A DNA stretch of 23,026 bases from JAAYAY01 sp964429355 (lineage in GTDB: Bacteria > Planctomycetota > Planctomycetia > Pirellulales > Thermoguttaceae). The DNA lies in NCBI GenBank assembly GCA_964429355.1, contig CAYSCH010000122.1, positions 1 through 23,026 of the forward strand, read 5' to 3'. Below, piece after piece: positions 1 to 8,215 of the stretch (positions are counted from its first letter, which is position 1; every line of letters starts with the position of its first letter). The notes below the pieces were generated by a model. The model was not told the DNA's origin and searched no databases. It was given only the letters and a program-made list of their open reading frames with translations. Position numbers and translations under genes: made by a program.

Positions 1-398
1 TGGAAGTCATAGTCGCCGTCGCCAACAGCCGCCACTCGCCCCGCCGGATCGTACTGCATCGTGTACGTCTTGCGGACGATCTGCTCCGTATCGGCGTCTT
101 CAACATCATCGTACCACGTTTCGCTGGCTTTGCGGGAGAGAGAATCATAGCCGTAGTCGATCACCCGCCCATTCCGCTCGACCGTCCGCACCAGATTTCC
201 ACGCGCATCATACGACAACGTCCGGGTCAGGTCTCCGATCTCCCCGCTCCGTCCCCCGACCTCCGTTTCCCGCCATCTCCGACTTTCGGCGCATACCTCA
301 CTTATGGGGTCAAAGTTATGCTTCACCCCAAAGATGTAACGGTGTACACTATCACCACTTGCAGGCACCCCTCTCGCCCCATCTTCTATCTGGAACAT
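1..398 (-). CDS. RHS/YD-repeat protein fragment (cut by window edge, probably 5'-truncated)
   Basis: The minus strand is open from about 437 to the window edge; the first ATG in frame is at 396-398. The downstream half reads as YD repeats: LSYDARGNLVRTVE, then IDYGYDSLSRK, then MQYDPAGRVAAVGDGDYDF. This is the pattern of RHS/YD-repeat proteins, which are large surface or secreted shell proteins that often carry toxin tips. The first 35 or so codons have no RHS character and coincide with a segment bounded by inverted repeats (302-437). The real RHS homology therefore seems to begin near 300, and the gene's natural 5' end may have been lost. No Shine-Dalgarno site or signal peptide is visible. 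Either this is a remnant, or the gene continues left with a normal body. The family assignment is good; start and integrity are uncertain. Confidence 0.6.
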   Translation of the reverse strand, partial: MFQIEDGARGVPASGDSVHRYIFGVKHNFDPISEVCAESRRWRETEVGGRSGEIGDLTRTLSYDARGNLVRTVERNGRVIDYGYDSLSRKASETWYDDVEDADTEQIVRKTYTMQYDPAGRVAAVGDGDYDF

Positions 399-437
399 AG
401 CCGCATGCGTGCCAAAACCCTTAATTGACCCCAATAA
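302..437. repeat. 136-bp segment bounded by inverted repeats (MITE/REP-like)
   Basis: The left arm TTATGGGGTCAA (302-313) matches the reverse complement of the right arm TTGACCCCAATAA (425-437), apart from one extra T. The core GGGGTCAA/TTGACCCC is perfect over 8 bp. No transposase is encoded inside. The segment lies exactly where RHS homology ends, so it may be a non-autonomous element or a pair of palindromic repeats. Clear target-site duplications are not visible. Confidence 0.4.
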
Positions 438-496
438 CTAAACACCAGCCCGACTTGCGACCGACGATAACATCGCGACAACCCGCTCGATCCCAA

Positions 497-600
497 CCCG
501 ACGCGTAAGCGAGGCACAAAAACCATCCACCAAGGAAACCCGACGCGTGAGCGAGGCAGAAAAACCATCCGCCGAGGAAACCCGACGCGTAAGCGAGGCA
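497..600. repeat. 42-bp tandem direct repeat, 2.5 units
   Basis: The unit begins CCCGACGCGTRAGCGAGGCA, followed by an A-rich spacer and an ACCATCC block. Unit 1 (497-538) and unit 2 (539-580) match at 38 of 42 positions. Unit 3 (581-600) keeps only the 20-nt head before diverging. The head contains the palindrome ACGCGT. On the minus strand it reads as short SLTRRVS-like or CLAYASG-like peptides, which I take to be spurious coding. Confidence 0.8.
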
Positions 601-653
601 GGGGGACCCGCCACCCCACCACCCCCACCCGAAGAACTCACCCCCAGCCCACC

Positions 654-735
654 TTGGCCAAAGGCCATCCTCACCGTAGCCTGGGGCACCCGCCCCAGCA
701 GTCCCCAGCGCGCCATTTCTTTGGCCAAAGGCCAT
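654..735. repeat. Two copies of a palindromic 15-mer, 67 bp apart
   Basis: TTGGCCAAAGGCCAT occurs at 654-668 and again at 721-735. Each copy can fold as TGGCC-AAA-GGCCA. The identity continues for 20 nt with one mismatch (CATCCTCA versus CATACTCA). They look like REP-type intergenic palindromes. Confidence 0.7.
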
Positions 736-1163
736 ACTCATCCGCCATCCCTGCCAACCGAACCCCGTCCCTCGTGTCCCGAAGGCCCAGCCCCATTTCA
801 GCCCAGCGCATCCCCCTGGCGATCTTTGGCGCCAGCCCCCTTCCCCCTGAACGGGCCCGTCAATTTGCCACCCCCACCTTCCCCGCACCCGCCGCCGACC
901 CCGAATTTGGCAGAATCGCCCCTCAGTTGACCAACCCTCCGGCCCAATTCGCTCACCTCCGTTTCCGCCAGGTAACCGCTCTCCTCCAAATCACTTGGAA
1001 CAAGTCGCCTCGCAGCGAACTGAATCGTCATCCACCAACTTGCCTCTGCCCCTTGCACCGCAACAATTCATATCCCTCCGCCAAGCCACCGCTGCCGCCA
1101 CCGCACCGGCCCAGCTATACTGACCACACTCCCTCACTTCGGACGCCGCAAAGGAGAACCGCT

Positions 1164-2504
1164 GTGCCCGTTCCACCCCGATTCGTCCCCTTCCTGCTTG
1201 GCTCCGTCTTGATCGTCCAATCATCTGCCTCCGCCGCCACTCTCGAGGTCGGCGCCGACAAGAAGTTCTCGCGCATCGAAGACGCGGCCGCCGCCGCACA
1301 ACCCGGCGATGTCGTCCTTGTCTATCCCCTCCCGGACGGCAAGCCTTACGAGAAGACCGCCGTTTTCGTCCGACAGCCGCGTCTCACCTTCCGCGCTCTT
1401 CCCGCCGACGGTCAGAAGTGGATCACCGTCTCCGGCAAAGGTTTCGACTACTCCGGCGTTGGCAGCACCCCACGGGCGATGTTCCAGTTCAACGTCGCAG
1501 CCGACGGCTGCCTCCTCGAAGGCTTCGAGCTCACCGATGCCCACAACGATTCCCATAACGGCGCCGGCGTCCGCATCAATCAGGCCAACCACGTGACCGT
1601 GCGCCACTGCAACATCCACGACAACGATATGGGCATCATGTCCGGCGGCGACGGCACCCCCGAGCGAGCCGTCGACCAACGCATCGAGCACTGCCTCCTC
1701 CATCACAATGGCAGCCTCGAGGATCCCGGCTACAACCACAACCTCTACCTCGGCGGTACGAGTGTTGCCCTCCGCTTCTGCGAAATCCACCACAGCCTCA
1801 CCGGCCACAACGTCAAGAGCCGTGCCCACCACACTCGCGTTGAGTACTGCTACATCCACGACTCGGCCAACCGCGAGTTCGACCTCGTCGACGCCGCCGA
1901 CACCGAGCGCCCCGAGAGCCACGCCGTCATCCTCGGCTGCGTGATTGCCAAGAACTCGCAGTCCAGTGGCAACAGGACCGTCCTCCACTTCGGCCAGGAC
2001 GGCGGCCGTGAGCACGACGGCACGGTCACCCTCGCCTTCAACACGATCGTCACCCCCTTCCTCGCCCCCCTCGTGGAACTCTCCACGCCGAAAACCCGAG
2101 CCCGCCTCTTCGGCAACCTCGTCGCCGATGGCGGTAGCCGCCAGGCAAACCAGCAAATCCTCAGCGTCCGTGCCGGTGCAATCGCCGAAAATGCCAGTGG
2201 CCAGTTCAACCTGTTCAGTGGCAGCTTCGCAGCCCCGCCCGGTGCCGACTTCGACGTGGCCAGCAATACCTTCCAACGATTCGACGAGCCGCTCTTCGTT
2301 GCCCCCGATAAACACGACTACCGCCTCCAGCCCGCAGCCATGAAGGCCCTGGCGATCGACATCTCGCCCGCAACCCTCGCCATCCCCCCGTTTCCCGGTG
2401 CCGAAGCAGGCGCCTTCGATGAACCGCTGACCTGGCAATACATCCACCCCGCCCAGAGAGAACAGAGAACTTCTGATCGACCGCTCACGGTCGGGGCGTA
2501 CTAA
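1164..2504 (+). CDS. Exported right-handed parallel beta-helix repeat protein
   Basis: The predicted protein has 446 residues and starts at GTG 1164, with AAAGGAG about 8 nt upstream. The frame is open much further upstream but is low-complexity there, while a classic signal peptide begins at this GTG (hydrophobic residues 8-24, cleavage near SASA-A). From about residue 35 it looks like a pectate-lyase-like parallel beta-helix, with repeated short strands and turns such as VTVRHCNIHDNDMGIMSGG (144-162), RIEHCLLHHNGS and RVEYCYIHDS. It resembles planctomycete exported proteins that bind or cleave polysaccharide, but no catalytic residues can be assigned. The C-terminus (AAMKALAIDI through GAFDEP) fits the end of such helices. 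It likely acts in the periplasm or at the surface. The fold is well supported; the substrate is unknown. Confidence 0.85.
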   Translation: MPVPPRFVPFLLGSVLIVQSSASAATLEVGADKKFSRIEDAAAAAQPGDVVLVYPLPDGKPYEKTAVFVRQPRLTFRALPADGQKWITVSGKGFDYSGVGSTPRAMFQFNVAADGCLLEGFELTDAHNDSHNGAGVRINQANHVTVRHCNIHDNDMGIMSGGDGTPERAVDQRIEHCLLHHNGSLEDPGYNHNLYLGGTSVALRFCEIHHSLTGHNVKSRAHHTRVEYCYIHDSANREFDLVDAADTERPESHAVILGCVIAKNSQSSGNRTVLHFGQDGGREHDGTVTLAFNTIVTPFLAPLVELSTPKTRARLFGNLVADGGSRQANQQILSVRAGAIAENASGQFNLFSGSFAAPPGADFDVASNTFQRFDEPLFVAPDKHDYRLQPAAMKALAIDISPATLAIPPFPGAEAGAFDEPLTWQYIHPAQREQRTSDRPLTVGAY

Positions 2505-2921
2505 CTAAATCGACTTGCGTAGTTCGTGGAAGATGGCCACCACACATGATAGCCCCGCCGGCTTGCCCCTCGCTTGCTTCCCCCGTCCAAGACACGCCAC
2601 CTGTTCCTTCCGCCAACAAACACGCCGCGTCAAAACAGGCTGGTCAATTTGGGTGGCACGTCCCTGTGGCACGAAGGGCGTGGTAAACTCCTGCCGTCTC
2701 CATCGCAATATCGTCAACTCGTTCCAACGCCACCTCAAACACAGGCCTTTGATTGCAGACAGGCCATTGCTCAGGATATACTTCGAGTTTGTACCCCGCC
2801 TCCTGATCCGACCGTGCGGACCCGCCAGCAGCAGTTCCCTCCCCCAGCCCGGCGGGGGCGAAGCTCCACTTTACGTGTACACAAACAGCAATTGTCCCAG
2901 AACCCCTTTTGAGAAATGACC
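2505..2921. other. Intergenic region, no gene recognised
   Basis: About 415 bp with only spurious overlapping frames. GTGGCACG occurs twice (2653-2660 and 2666-2673). A C/G hairpin (CCCCC 2841-2845 with GGGGG 2854-2858, plus an inner GCC/GGC pair) lies about 65 nt before the DUF1080 gene. A weak promoter-like pair is TTGCAG (2753-2758) and TATACT (2777-2782) with an 18-nt spacer; only the -10 box is good. Confidence 0.5.
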
Positions 2922-3623
2922 ATGAAAAAGCATCTTGTTACCCTCCTCGCCTTTGCCTTCCTCTCCGTGTCCAGTGCCCTGAGCGCCGCAGACAATCAAC
3001 TCACCGACCAGGAAAAGAAAGATGGCTGGATCCTGCTGTTTAACGGCAAGGACTACACCGGCTGGAAATGCAACAACGGCAAAGAGATCGCCTCGACCGT
3101 GGTCGACGGGGCCATGCAGCCCTACCAGTCGGGCGGGTACGTCGATATCTACGAGAAACCCTTTGGCGACTTCATTCTCAAGTGCGACGTCAAGATGCCC
3201 GAAGAATGCAACTCCGGAATCTTCTATCGGATTGAGGATCCGAACAACCCGGTCCACACCGGCTTCGAGATTCAGGTCGCCACCGGCAATGGAACCAGTT
3301 GCCATGACTTCGGCGCCATCTACGATCTCGTCCCGCTCAAAAAGAACGCGACCAAGGGCCCCAACGTCTGGAACTCCGTCGAGATCAAGTGCGAGGGACC
3401 GAAGATGTCCGTCAAGGTTAACGGCGAGTTGGTCTGCGAGATGGACGCCGACCAGTTCGACCAACCCGGCGAGCGCGCCATCCCCGGCGACCACAAGTTC
3501 GAACTCGACGGCAAGAAGCGAGCCGTCAAAGACTTCGCCCGCACCGGCTATCTCGGATTCCAGGATCACGGCCATCCGGTGTGGTACAAAAACGTCAAGC
3601 TCCTCCCCCTCGACAAGAAATAG
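2922..3623 (+). CDS. Exported DUF1080 protein (3-keto-disaccharide hydrolase family)
   Basis: The predicted protein has 233 residues. ATG 2922 is preferred over ATG 2916 because GAGA lies 7 nt before it and it gives a compact MKKHL signal-peptide start; cleavage is likely near ALSA-AD (residue 22). The mature part opens with WILLFNGKDYTGWK (36-49), the hallmark N-terminal strand of DUF1080 (PF06439). It ends with a YLGFQDHGHPVWYKNVKL strand, the usual family close. The fold is a concanavalin-like beta sandwich, and the family includes enzymes cleaving 3-keto-glycosides. It lies 85 bp before an exported Gfo/Idh/MocA oxidoreductase on the same strand, the partner expected to make 3-keto sugars. 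The family call is firm; activity is inferred from relatives and context. Confidence 0.9.
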   Translation: MKKHLVTLLAFAFLSVSSALSAADNQLTDQEKKDGWILLFNGKDYTGWKCNNGKEIASTVVDGAMQPYQSGGYVDIYEKPFGDFILKCDVKMPEECNSGIFYRIEDPNNPVHTGFEIQVATGNGTSCHDFGAIYDLVPLKKNATKGPNVWNSVEIKCEGPKMSVKVNGELVCEMDADQFDQPGERAIPGDHKFELDGKKRAVKDFARTGYLGFQDHGHPVWYKNVKLLPLDKK

Positions 3624-3634
3624 TATCCCGCCCC

Positions 3635-3678
3635 CGTCGTCCTTCATCCTTCGTCGTCCGTTCGTCATTCGTCATTTC
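3635..3678. repeat. TTCRTC-type microsatellite in the DUF1080-oxidoreductase spacer
   Basis: A degenerate run of CGTC, TTCATC and TTCGTC units fills most of the 85-bp spacer. It ends just before the AGGAG ribosome-binding site of the next gene. It could be a replication-slippage product that changes gene spacing. There is no sign that it is translated. Confidence 0.55.
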
Positions 3679-3708
3679 CCCTCTCCGCTTTCCTCCAGGA
3701 GCCCTGCC

Positions 3709-5001
3709 ATGTCCCGAACCACCAATCGTCGCCACTTTCTCAAGACGGCCGGCGTTACCGCCGCTGGGTTTTGGGTCGCCGGGGGAGTTTCTTCTCCTGC
3801 CCAGGATTCGCCCAACGAGCGGCTTGCCATGGCCAGCATCGGGGTCGAGGGCAAGGGCCACAGCGACTCGGATGATGCGGCCAGGCACGGCGACATGGTG
3901 GCGATCTGCGAGGTCGACAAGAACCGCCTTGCCGAAGGCCTGAAACGATTTCCCAAGGCGAAAGGCTTCACCGACTTCCGCCAGATGCTCGACGAGATGG
4001 CGGGGTCAATCGACGCCGTGACCGTCAGTACCCCCGACCACATGCACGCCCCGGCCTCGCTCATGGCAATGCGGATGGGTATCCACTGCTTCTGTCAGAA
4101 ACCGCTCACCCGCACGATCTACGAAGCTCGTCTCATGGGCCAGGTGGCACGCCAGAATAAGCTCGCCACACAAATGGGAAACCAGGGTACCGCCGACGAT
4201 TCCCTCCGCCGATCCGCCCATTGGCTCAAGAACGGTGCCATCGGCACCGTCAAGGAACTCCACATCTGGACCGATCGGGCCAAAGGCTGGTGGTCCCAAG
4301 GTATCGACCGGCCTGCCCCGAGTGAACCTCCGGCACACCTCCCCTGGGACCTCTGGCTCGGCGTCGCCCCCCAGCGGCCTTATGCCGACGGATACCATCC
4401 CTTCAATTGGCGAGGCTGGTGGGATTTCGGCACCGGTGCCCTCGGCGATATCGCCTGCCACGTCGTCAGCATGCCCTTCATGGGGCTCGATTTGCGGACT
4501 CCCGTTTCCGCCGTGGCCGAAACCTCGGGGCACAATAAGGACAGCTTCCCCGAATGGTCCATCATCACCTATGAGTTCGCCGCCAACGATGCCCGTCCCG
4601 CACTGAAGCTCGTCTGGTACGATGGCGGCAAGCTCCCGCCCAAGGAACTCCTCGGCGGCCGGGATCCCTCGCCCCAGGGCGGCTCGTTGGCCATCGGCAG
4701 CAAGGGCATCCTGCTGAACGATCAGCTCCTCGACGGTGCTGAGCCCGTCGAGGTTCAGTTTCCCCATTCCCCCGGCCATTTCGAGGAATGGATCCGCGCC
4801 ATCAAGACTGGGGAGCAGGCCATGTCGAACTTCCCCGACTACGCCGGCCCCCTCACCGAAGCCATGCTCGTCGGCAACCTGGCCGTCTGGTCCGGCCAAA
4901 AGGTCGAGTGGGATGCCGCCAACATGAAAGTCAAGAACGTCGAAGGGCTCGATTTCCTCATCAAGCCCACGTATCCGAAGGGATACGCCTTGGATGTGTG
5001 A
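3709..5001 (+). CDS. Tat-exported Gfo/Idh/MocA family oxidoreductase
   Basis: The predicted protein has 430 residues. ATG 3709 is chosen for its AGGAG (3697-3701) and for a twin-arginine signal starting at once: TNRRHFLKTAGVTAAGFWVAGG (residues 5-26). The Rossmann domain follows: IGVEGKGHSD near 44-53, a CEVDK turn at 67-71 and STPDHMH at 107-113. CQKPLTRT (129-136) is the family's EKP-type motif in its CQKP variant. The C-terminal beta-sheet domain has WWDFGTGALGDIACH (237-251), including D247 and H251 at the usual active-site position. Members oxidise sugars or glycosides with NAD(P), often at C3. Tat export means folding with cofactor before transport. Its neighbour, a DUF1080 protein, suggests a two-step oxidation and cleavage of glycosides in the periplasm. 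Confidence 0.9.
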   Translation: MSRTTNRRHFLKTAGVTAAGFWVAGGVSSPAQDSPNERLAMASIGVEGKGHSDSDDAARHGDMVAICEVDKNRLAEGLKRFPKAKGFTDFRQMLDEMAGSIDAVTVSTPDHMHAPASLMAMRMGIHCFCQKPLTRTIYEARLMGQVARQNKLATQMGNQGTADDSLRRSAHWLKNGAIGTVKELHIWTDRAKGWWSQGIDRPAPSEPPAHLPWDLWLGVAPQRPYADGYHPFNWRGWWDFGTGALGDIACHVVSMPFMGLDLRTPVSAVAETSGHNKDSFPEWSIITYEFAANDARPALKLVWYDGGKLPPKELLGGRDPSPQGGSLAIGSKGILLNDQLLDGAEPVEVQFPHSPGHFEEWIRAIKTGEQAMSNFPDYAGPLTEAMLVGNLAVWSGQKVEWDAANMKVKNVEGLDFLIKPTYPKGYALDV

Positions 5002-5038
5002 ATTCTGCCTGTCCGCAAGCCTCCCAGACGTCCCAGAC

Positions 5039-5060
5039 GCAAATTGGTTTTCCAATTCGC
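5039..5060. terminator. Stem-loop downstream of the oxidoreductase
   Basis: GCAAATTGG and CCAATTCGC form a 9-bp stem with one mismatch around a TTTT loop, 38 nt after the oxidoreductase stop. No T-tract follows, so it is only a possible terminator or RNA-stabilising hairpin. Confidence 0.4.
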
Positions 5061-5142
5061 ATTGAATACCTAAAATGCGTGTATCCGTGGGTGCGTCACG
5101 CACGCCAGTTGTGCCATACCCGGCTATTACGGACAGGCCGCC

Positions 5143-5853
5143 ATGTTTCAGGCACGCCGATTTCGGTTGATCGTCAGCGTTGTTGCCTGTCTCGGCCTGG
5201 CACAGTTCCTTTTGTCGCTCGCCTATGCGATCGCTTACTACCCCGGCGGGTATTCGTTCTTTGGAAACTTCTTGAGCGATCTGGGCCGGACACGAACCTG
5301 GGCTGGCAGCGACAACCAGCTCTGTTCACTCCTATTCAACCGGGCGATTGTGGTCCTCGGCCTCTCGCTCCTCCCTTTCTTTGCCTTCGTCCCCTCCACG
5401 CTTGGTACGGGAAAGCGTATCCCCTGGGTGTTCGCCCTGGGAGGAGCTCTTTCGTCGACCGGACTGATCGGAATCGGCCTGACTCCTTATGACGTGTTCT
5501 TCATCTTCCACCATATCGCGCTGGCCGTTTGGCTCGCGCCGATGTTCCTGTTGGCCGTAATCTATTTGCTTTTGGCTTTCGACAGCGACAACGCCTCGAT
5601 CGGACTGATCGTTTGCACGGTGGCCCTGATTCTTGCCGTCCTCGGCTATGCATCCGTCGGCTTTCATCTCGGCTACGTCGCCATGCAGAAGGTCACGGCG
5701 GTTCTGTCCGTCATCTGGTTCTCCGTGCTCGCCAACCGCATCCTTTTCACCGGCATCGCCCAGGTTACCGGTCGCCGTCAACAGATGGAACGCCTCGCTG
5801 AGCAATACCTGCTGCGGCTCCAGCGCGGTTATCGGCGAAACGCGAGACTATAA
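5143..5853 (+). CDS. Six-TM integral membrane protein (DUF998-like)
   Basis: The predicted protein has 236 residues, with six likely membrane helices at about 8-30, 67-84, 95-113, 118-146, 152-175 and 182-204, and a basic C-terminal tail (210-236). After helix 1 comes YYPGGYSFFGNFLSDLG (32-48); a short GNxLSDLG segment after helix 1 is typical of DUF998-like proteins. H123 and H124 sit near the start of helix 4. Function is unknown. The nearest upstream purine-rich stretch is GGACAGG, about 7 nt before ATG 5143. It is not obviously part of an operon: a hairpin separates it from the oxidoreductase, and a C-rich spacer of about 100 bp precedes mnmG. The membrane topology is clear; the family label is tentative. 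Confidence 0.75.
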   Translation: MFQARRFRLIVSVVACLGLAQFLLSLAYAIAYYPGGYSFFGNFLSDLGRTRTWAGSDNQLCSLLFNRAIVVLGLSLLPFFAFVPSTLGTGKRIPWVFALGGALSSTGLIGIGLTPYDVFFIFHHIALAVWLAPMFLLAVIYLLLAFDSDNASIGLIVCTVALILAVLGYASVGFHLGYVAMQKVTAVLSVIWFSVLANRILFTGIAQVTGRRQQMERLAEQYLLRLQRGYRRNARL

Positions 5854-5957
5854 AATAGAAGGAAATTCTACCGCCAGTTGACCTTCAGCAGCCGTATTTC
5901 CCTTCCAACCCCCCCGCAACTCCCACCGCCTTCCCCACCCGCTCCCACCCCCCTAAG

Positions 5958-7808
5958 ATGAAATGTATGTGCGGGAACATCTACCACTACGATGTCGTCG
6001 TCGTCGGAGCCGGCCACGCCGGGTGCGAGGCCGCCCTGGCCGCTGCACGGATGGGGGCCAAGACCGCCCTCCTCACCGACAACCTCGACACCGTCGCTCA
6101 GATGAGCTGCAACCCGGCCATCGGCGGTGTCGCCAAGGGGCAGATCGTGCGGGAAATCGATGCCTTGGGCGGTGTCATGGCTCGCGCCATCGACGCCACC
6201 GGCATCCACTTCCGCATGCTCAATCGCCGCAAGGGCCCCGCCATGCACGGCCCCCGCGCCCAGGCCGATAAACGAGCCTACCAGCAGTTCGTCAAGCACG
6301 CCATCGAACTCCAGGAGAACCTCTCGCTTCGCCAGGAGTCGGTCGTTGACCTGCTCACGGAAGGCCACGACGGGGCCGTGCGAGTCGTCGGCGTGAGCGT
6401 CCGCGGCGATGCCCAGTACCAGGCCGGAGCTGTCGTGCTCTCGACAGGTACCTTCATGCGCGGCCTGCTCCATTACGGCCCCCAGAAAATCGCCGGCGGC
6501 CGGGCCGGGGAATCGACCGCCTCCGGAATCAGCCTCGCCCTGGAGCGTCTGGGATTCGAAGTCAAACGATTCAAGACCGGGACTCCCGCCCGCCTCAACG
6601 GCCGCACGATCGACTACTCGAAGGCCGAAATCCAGCCCGGCGACGATGAGCCCGAACCGTTCTCCTTCCTCACCCAACGCATCGACTGCCAGCAGATCCC
6701 CTGCTGGATCACCTACACCAACCAGCACGTCCACGACATCATCCGGCAGAATCTCGACCGCGCCCCCATGTTCACCGGGCAGATTCAAACCGATGGGCCT
6801 CGCTACTGCCCATCCGTCGAAACCAAGGTCGTGCGCTTTGCCGCCAAAGAGCGGCATCAGGTGTTTCTCGAACCAGAAGGTCGCTGCACAACCGAAATCT
6901 ATGCCAACGGCCTGGCGACCAGTCTGCCACGCGATGTTCAGGACGCCATGATCCACGCAATCCCGGCCCTCGAGAACGCCGAAATCCTCCGCTATGGCTA
7001 TGCCGTTGAATACGACTACCTTCCGCCCGAACAGCTCGCGTTAACGCTCGAAACCAAACGCGTATCTGGACTCTATCTCGCTGGCCAGATCAATGGCACC
7101 ACCGGCTACGAGGAGGCCGCCGGGCAAGGGCTCCTCGCCGGGGCCAACGCCGCCCTCAAACTCGCCGGACGCGACCCCCTTATCCTCTCCCGCAACCTTG
7201 CCTACCTTGGGGTGATGATCGACGACCTCGTCACGCGCGGAGTCGTAGAACCCTATCGCATGTTCACCAGCCGGGCCGAGTATCGCCTCCGCCTCCGTGG
7301 CGACAACGCCGACCGCCGGCTCACATCGTCCGCACACGAACTGCAACTTGTTGACCATGACAGGTACCAGCGGGTCGTCCGAAAAACGGAGCAGATCCAA
7401 ACCACGATCGCCTTGTTGGAATCGACCTATGTTGACGGACGCGAGCTGGCCACCATGCTTCAACGTCCTGACAAATCCTGGAACGACGTGATTGCACGCC
7501 TCCCCCAGCTTGCGCAGCTTTCCAAGGAGATTGTCCAACAGATTACCTATGATGTGAAGTACGCGGGCTATCTGGCCCGGGAAGATGGTGAGCTTCAGCG
7601 TCAGCAACGTTTGGCGAAACGGCGTATTCCAGACAACTTCGACTACGCCGCGGTCAGTCAACTCCGCTGCGAGGCCCGCGAACGTCTCAGCCAGATCCGG
7701 CCTGTCGACCTTTCTCAAGCGGCACGCATAAGCGGAATTACCCCTGCGGACTTGGCAATCCTCATGCTCCATCTTGACCGCCCTCGCCGATCACGGCACG
7801 GCGACTAA
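5958..7808 (+). CDS. mnmG: tRNA uridine-5-carboxymethylaminomethyl modification enzyme MnmG (GidA)
   Basis: The predicted protein has 616 residues, close to the usual 620-630. With MnmE it installs the carboxymethylaminomethyl group on U34 of certain tRNAs, using FAD and methylene-tetrahydrofolate. Visible features are the FAD dinucleotide motif VVVGAGHAGCEAA (14-26), SCNPAIGGVAKGQIVREIDALGG (50-72) containing C51, RYCPSVETKVVRF (282-294) containing C284, the second FAD region GLYLAGQINGTTGYEEAAGQG (371-391), and YRMFTSRAEYRLRLR (433-447). The helical C-terminus closes with the family's RISGITPADLAILMLHL. C51 and C284 correspond to the two conserved cysteines. No clear ribosome-binding site precedes ATG 5958, and ATG 5967 is an alternative. 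The usual rsmG/parAB neighbours are absent. Confidence 0.96.
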   Translation: MKCMCGNIYHYDVVVVGAGHAGCEAALAAARMGAKTALLTDNLDTVAQMSCNPAIGGVAKGQIVREIDALGGVMARAIDATGIHFRMLNRRKGPAMHGPRAQADKRAYQQFVKHAIELQENLSLRQESVVDLLTEGHDGAVRVVGVSVRGDAQYQAGAVVLSTGTFMRGLLHYGPQKIAGGRAGESTASGISLALERLGFEVKRFKTGTPARLNGRTIDYSKAEIQPGDDEPEPFSFLTQRIDCQQIPCWITYTNQHVHDIIRQNLDRAPMFTGQIQTDGPRYCPSVETKVVRFAAKERHQVFLEPEGRCTTEIYANGLATSLPRDVQDAMIHAIPALENAEILRYGYAVEYDYLPPEQLALTLETKRVSGLYLAGQINGTTGYEEAAGQGLLAGANAALKLAGRDPLILSRNLAYLGVMIDDLVTRGVVEPYRMFTSRAEYRLRLRGDNADRRLTSSAHELQLVDHDRYQRVVRKTEQIQTTIALLESTYVDGRELATMLQRPDKSWNDVIARLPQLAQLSKEIVQQITYDVKYAGYLAREDGELQRQQRLAKRRIPDNFDYAAVSQLRCEARERLSQIRPVDLSQAARISGITPADLAILMLHLDRPRRSRHGD

Positions 7809-7858
7809 GGCGTTCTTGATATCGACCCTCAGGATTCCGCGAAAACTCAAAACAAGTT

Positions 7859-7954
7859 CAGGCCTTCTGTACTACTAACCTCAAAGATCGTGAAGTCGTT
7901 GACACAGATCTGCGACTTGCCGGGAGCAGACCGTTTCGGCCGAGCGTTAGCTCG
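7859..7954 (+). repeat. Dispersed ~97-bp element, copy A
   Basis: It begins 51 nt after the mnmG stop. Positions 7872-7940 align without gaps to 20902-20970, with 60 of 69 bases identical. The similarity starts weakly at CAGG (7859) and ends with a CGAGC-GTTA-GCTCG hairpin (7941-7954). GGGAGCAGACC (7922-7932) can also pair with GGTCTGCCCC further on (7967-7976), a pairing missing from copy B. It may be a non-coding RNA, a 3'-end processing element or a mobile repeat. Confidence 0.75.
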
Positions 7955-8187
7955 TATTGGCTCACCGGTCTGCCCCCCCCAGGCAGTCCAGCCTCCAGAA
8001 CCTTTATCCCCTCCTGGGTATCATTTCGTGTGCGTTCTGCTTATAGAATCTCATTCTGCCAGCAGTGAGCTTGTGAACCACCGGAGGGCGGAAATTAGCG
8101 CCAGGCTTACCCAAATACCCGTGTGCCGTTCCCGAGCGAATCTTGCAAGTCATTTTGCAGCAACCACTTGCGCGATGAATTGCTGTA

Positions 8188-8215
8188 TTGACACGTTCGG
8201 GAAGATAGCTATAAT
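8188..8215 (+). promoter_or_regulatory. Perfect-consensus sigma-70-type promoter
   Basis: TTGACA (8188-8193) and TATAAT (8210-8215) are separated by 16 nt, and both hexamers match the consensus exactly. The expected start is near 8222, giving a leader of about 220 nt before the response regulator ATG. Nothing else on this strand lies between. Confidence 0.75.

Larger units (their letters stand above)
438..1163. other. C-rich intergenic region with short repeats, no convincing gene
   Basis: About 720 bp between the RHS fragment and the beta-helix gene. The plus strand is very C-rich, and its open frames encode only low-complexity Pro/Ser/Ala peptides. It holds a 42-bp tandem repeat (497-600) and two copies of a palindromic 15-mer (654-668 and 721-735). 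A Shine-Dalgarno site (AAAGGAG, 1150-1155) precedes the GTG of the next gene. I see no RNA gene. Confidence 0.6.

Noticed and set aside
497..600. CRISPR array
   Set aside because: The units are head-to-tail 42-bp repeats whose spacer parts are also repeated, with no unique spacers and no cas genes.
654..1163. Upstream extension of the beta-helix ORF (170 extra codons)
   Set aside because: The translation is low-complexity and Pro/Ser-rich over repeat-containing DNA, while a signal peptide and AAAGGAG mark GTG 1164 as the start.
1221..2447. Long minus-strand ORF opposite the beta-helix gene
   Set aside because: It is a shadow frame caused by GC bias. It has no motifs, and the plus-strand protein has a coherent fold and signal peptide.
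2651..2673. Sigma-54 promoter suggested by TGGCACG
   Set aside because: No GC lies 10 nt after the GG. The same spacing test failed for the other candidates I tried upstream of 17324 and 21345.
4006..5103. Minus-strand ORF opposite the oxidoreductase
   Set aside because: Antisense shadow; the plus-strand frame has the Tat signal and family motifs.
5868..6956. Long minus-strand ORF opposite mnmG
   Set aside because: Antisense shadow of a highly conserved enzyme; its residues show no family features.
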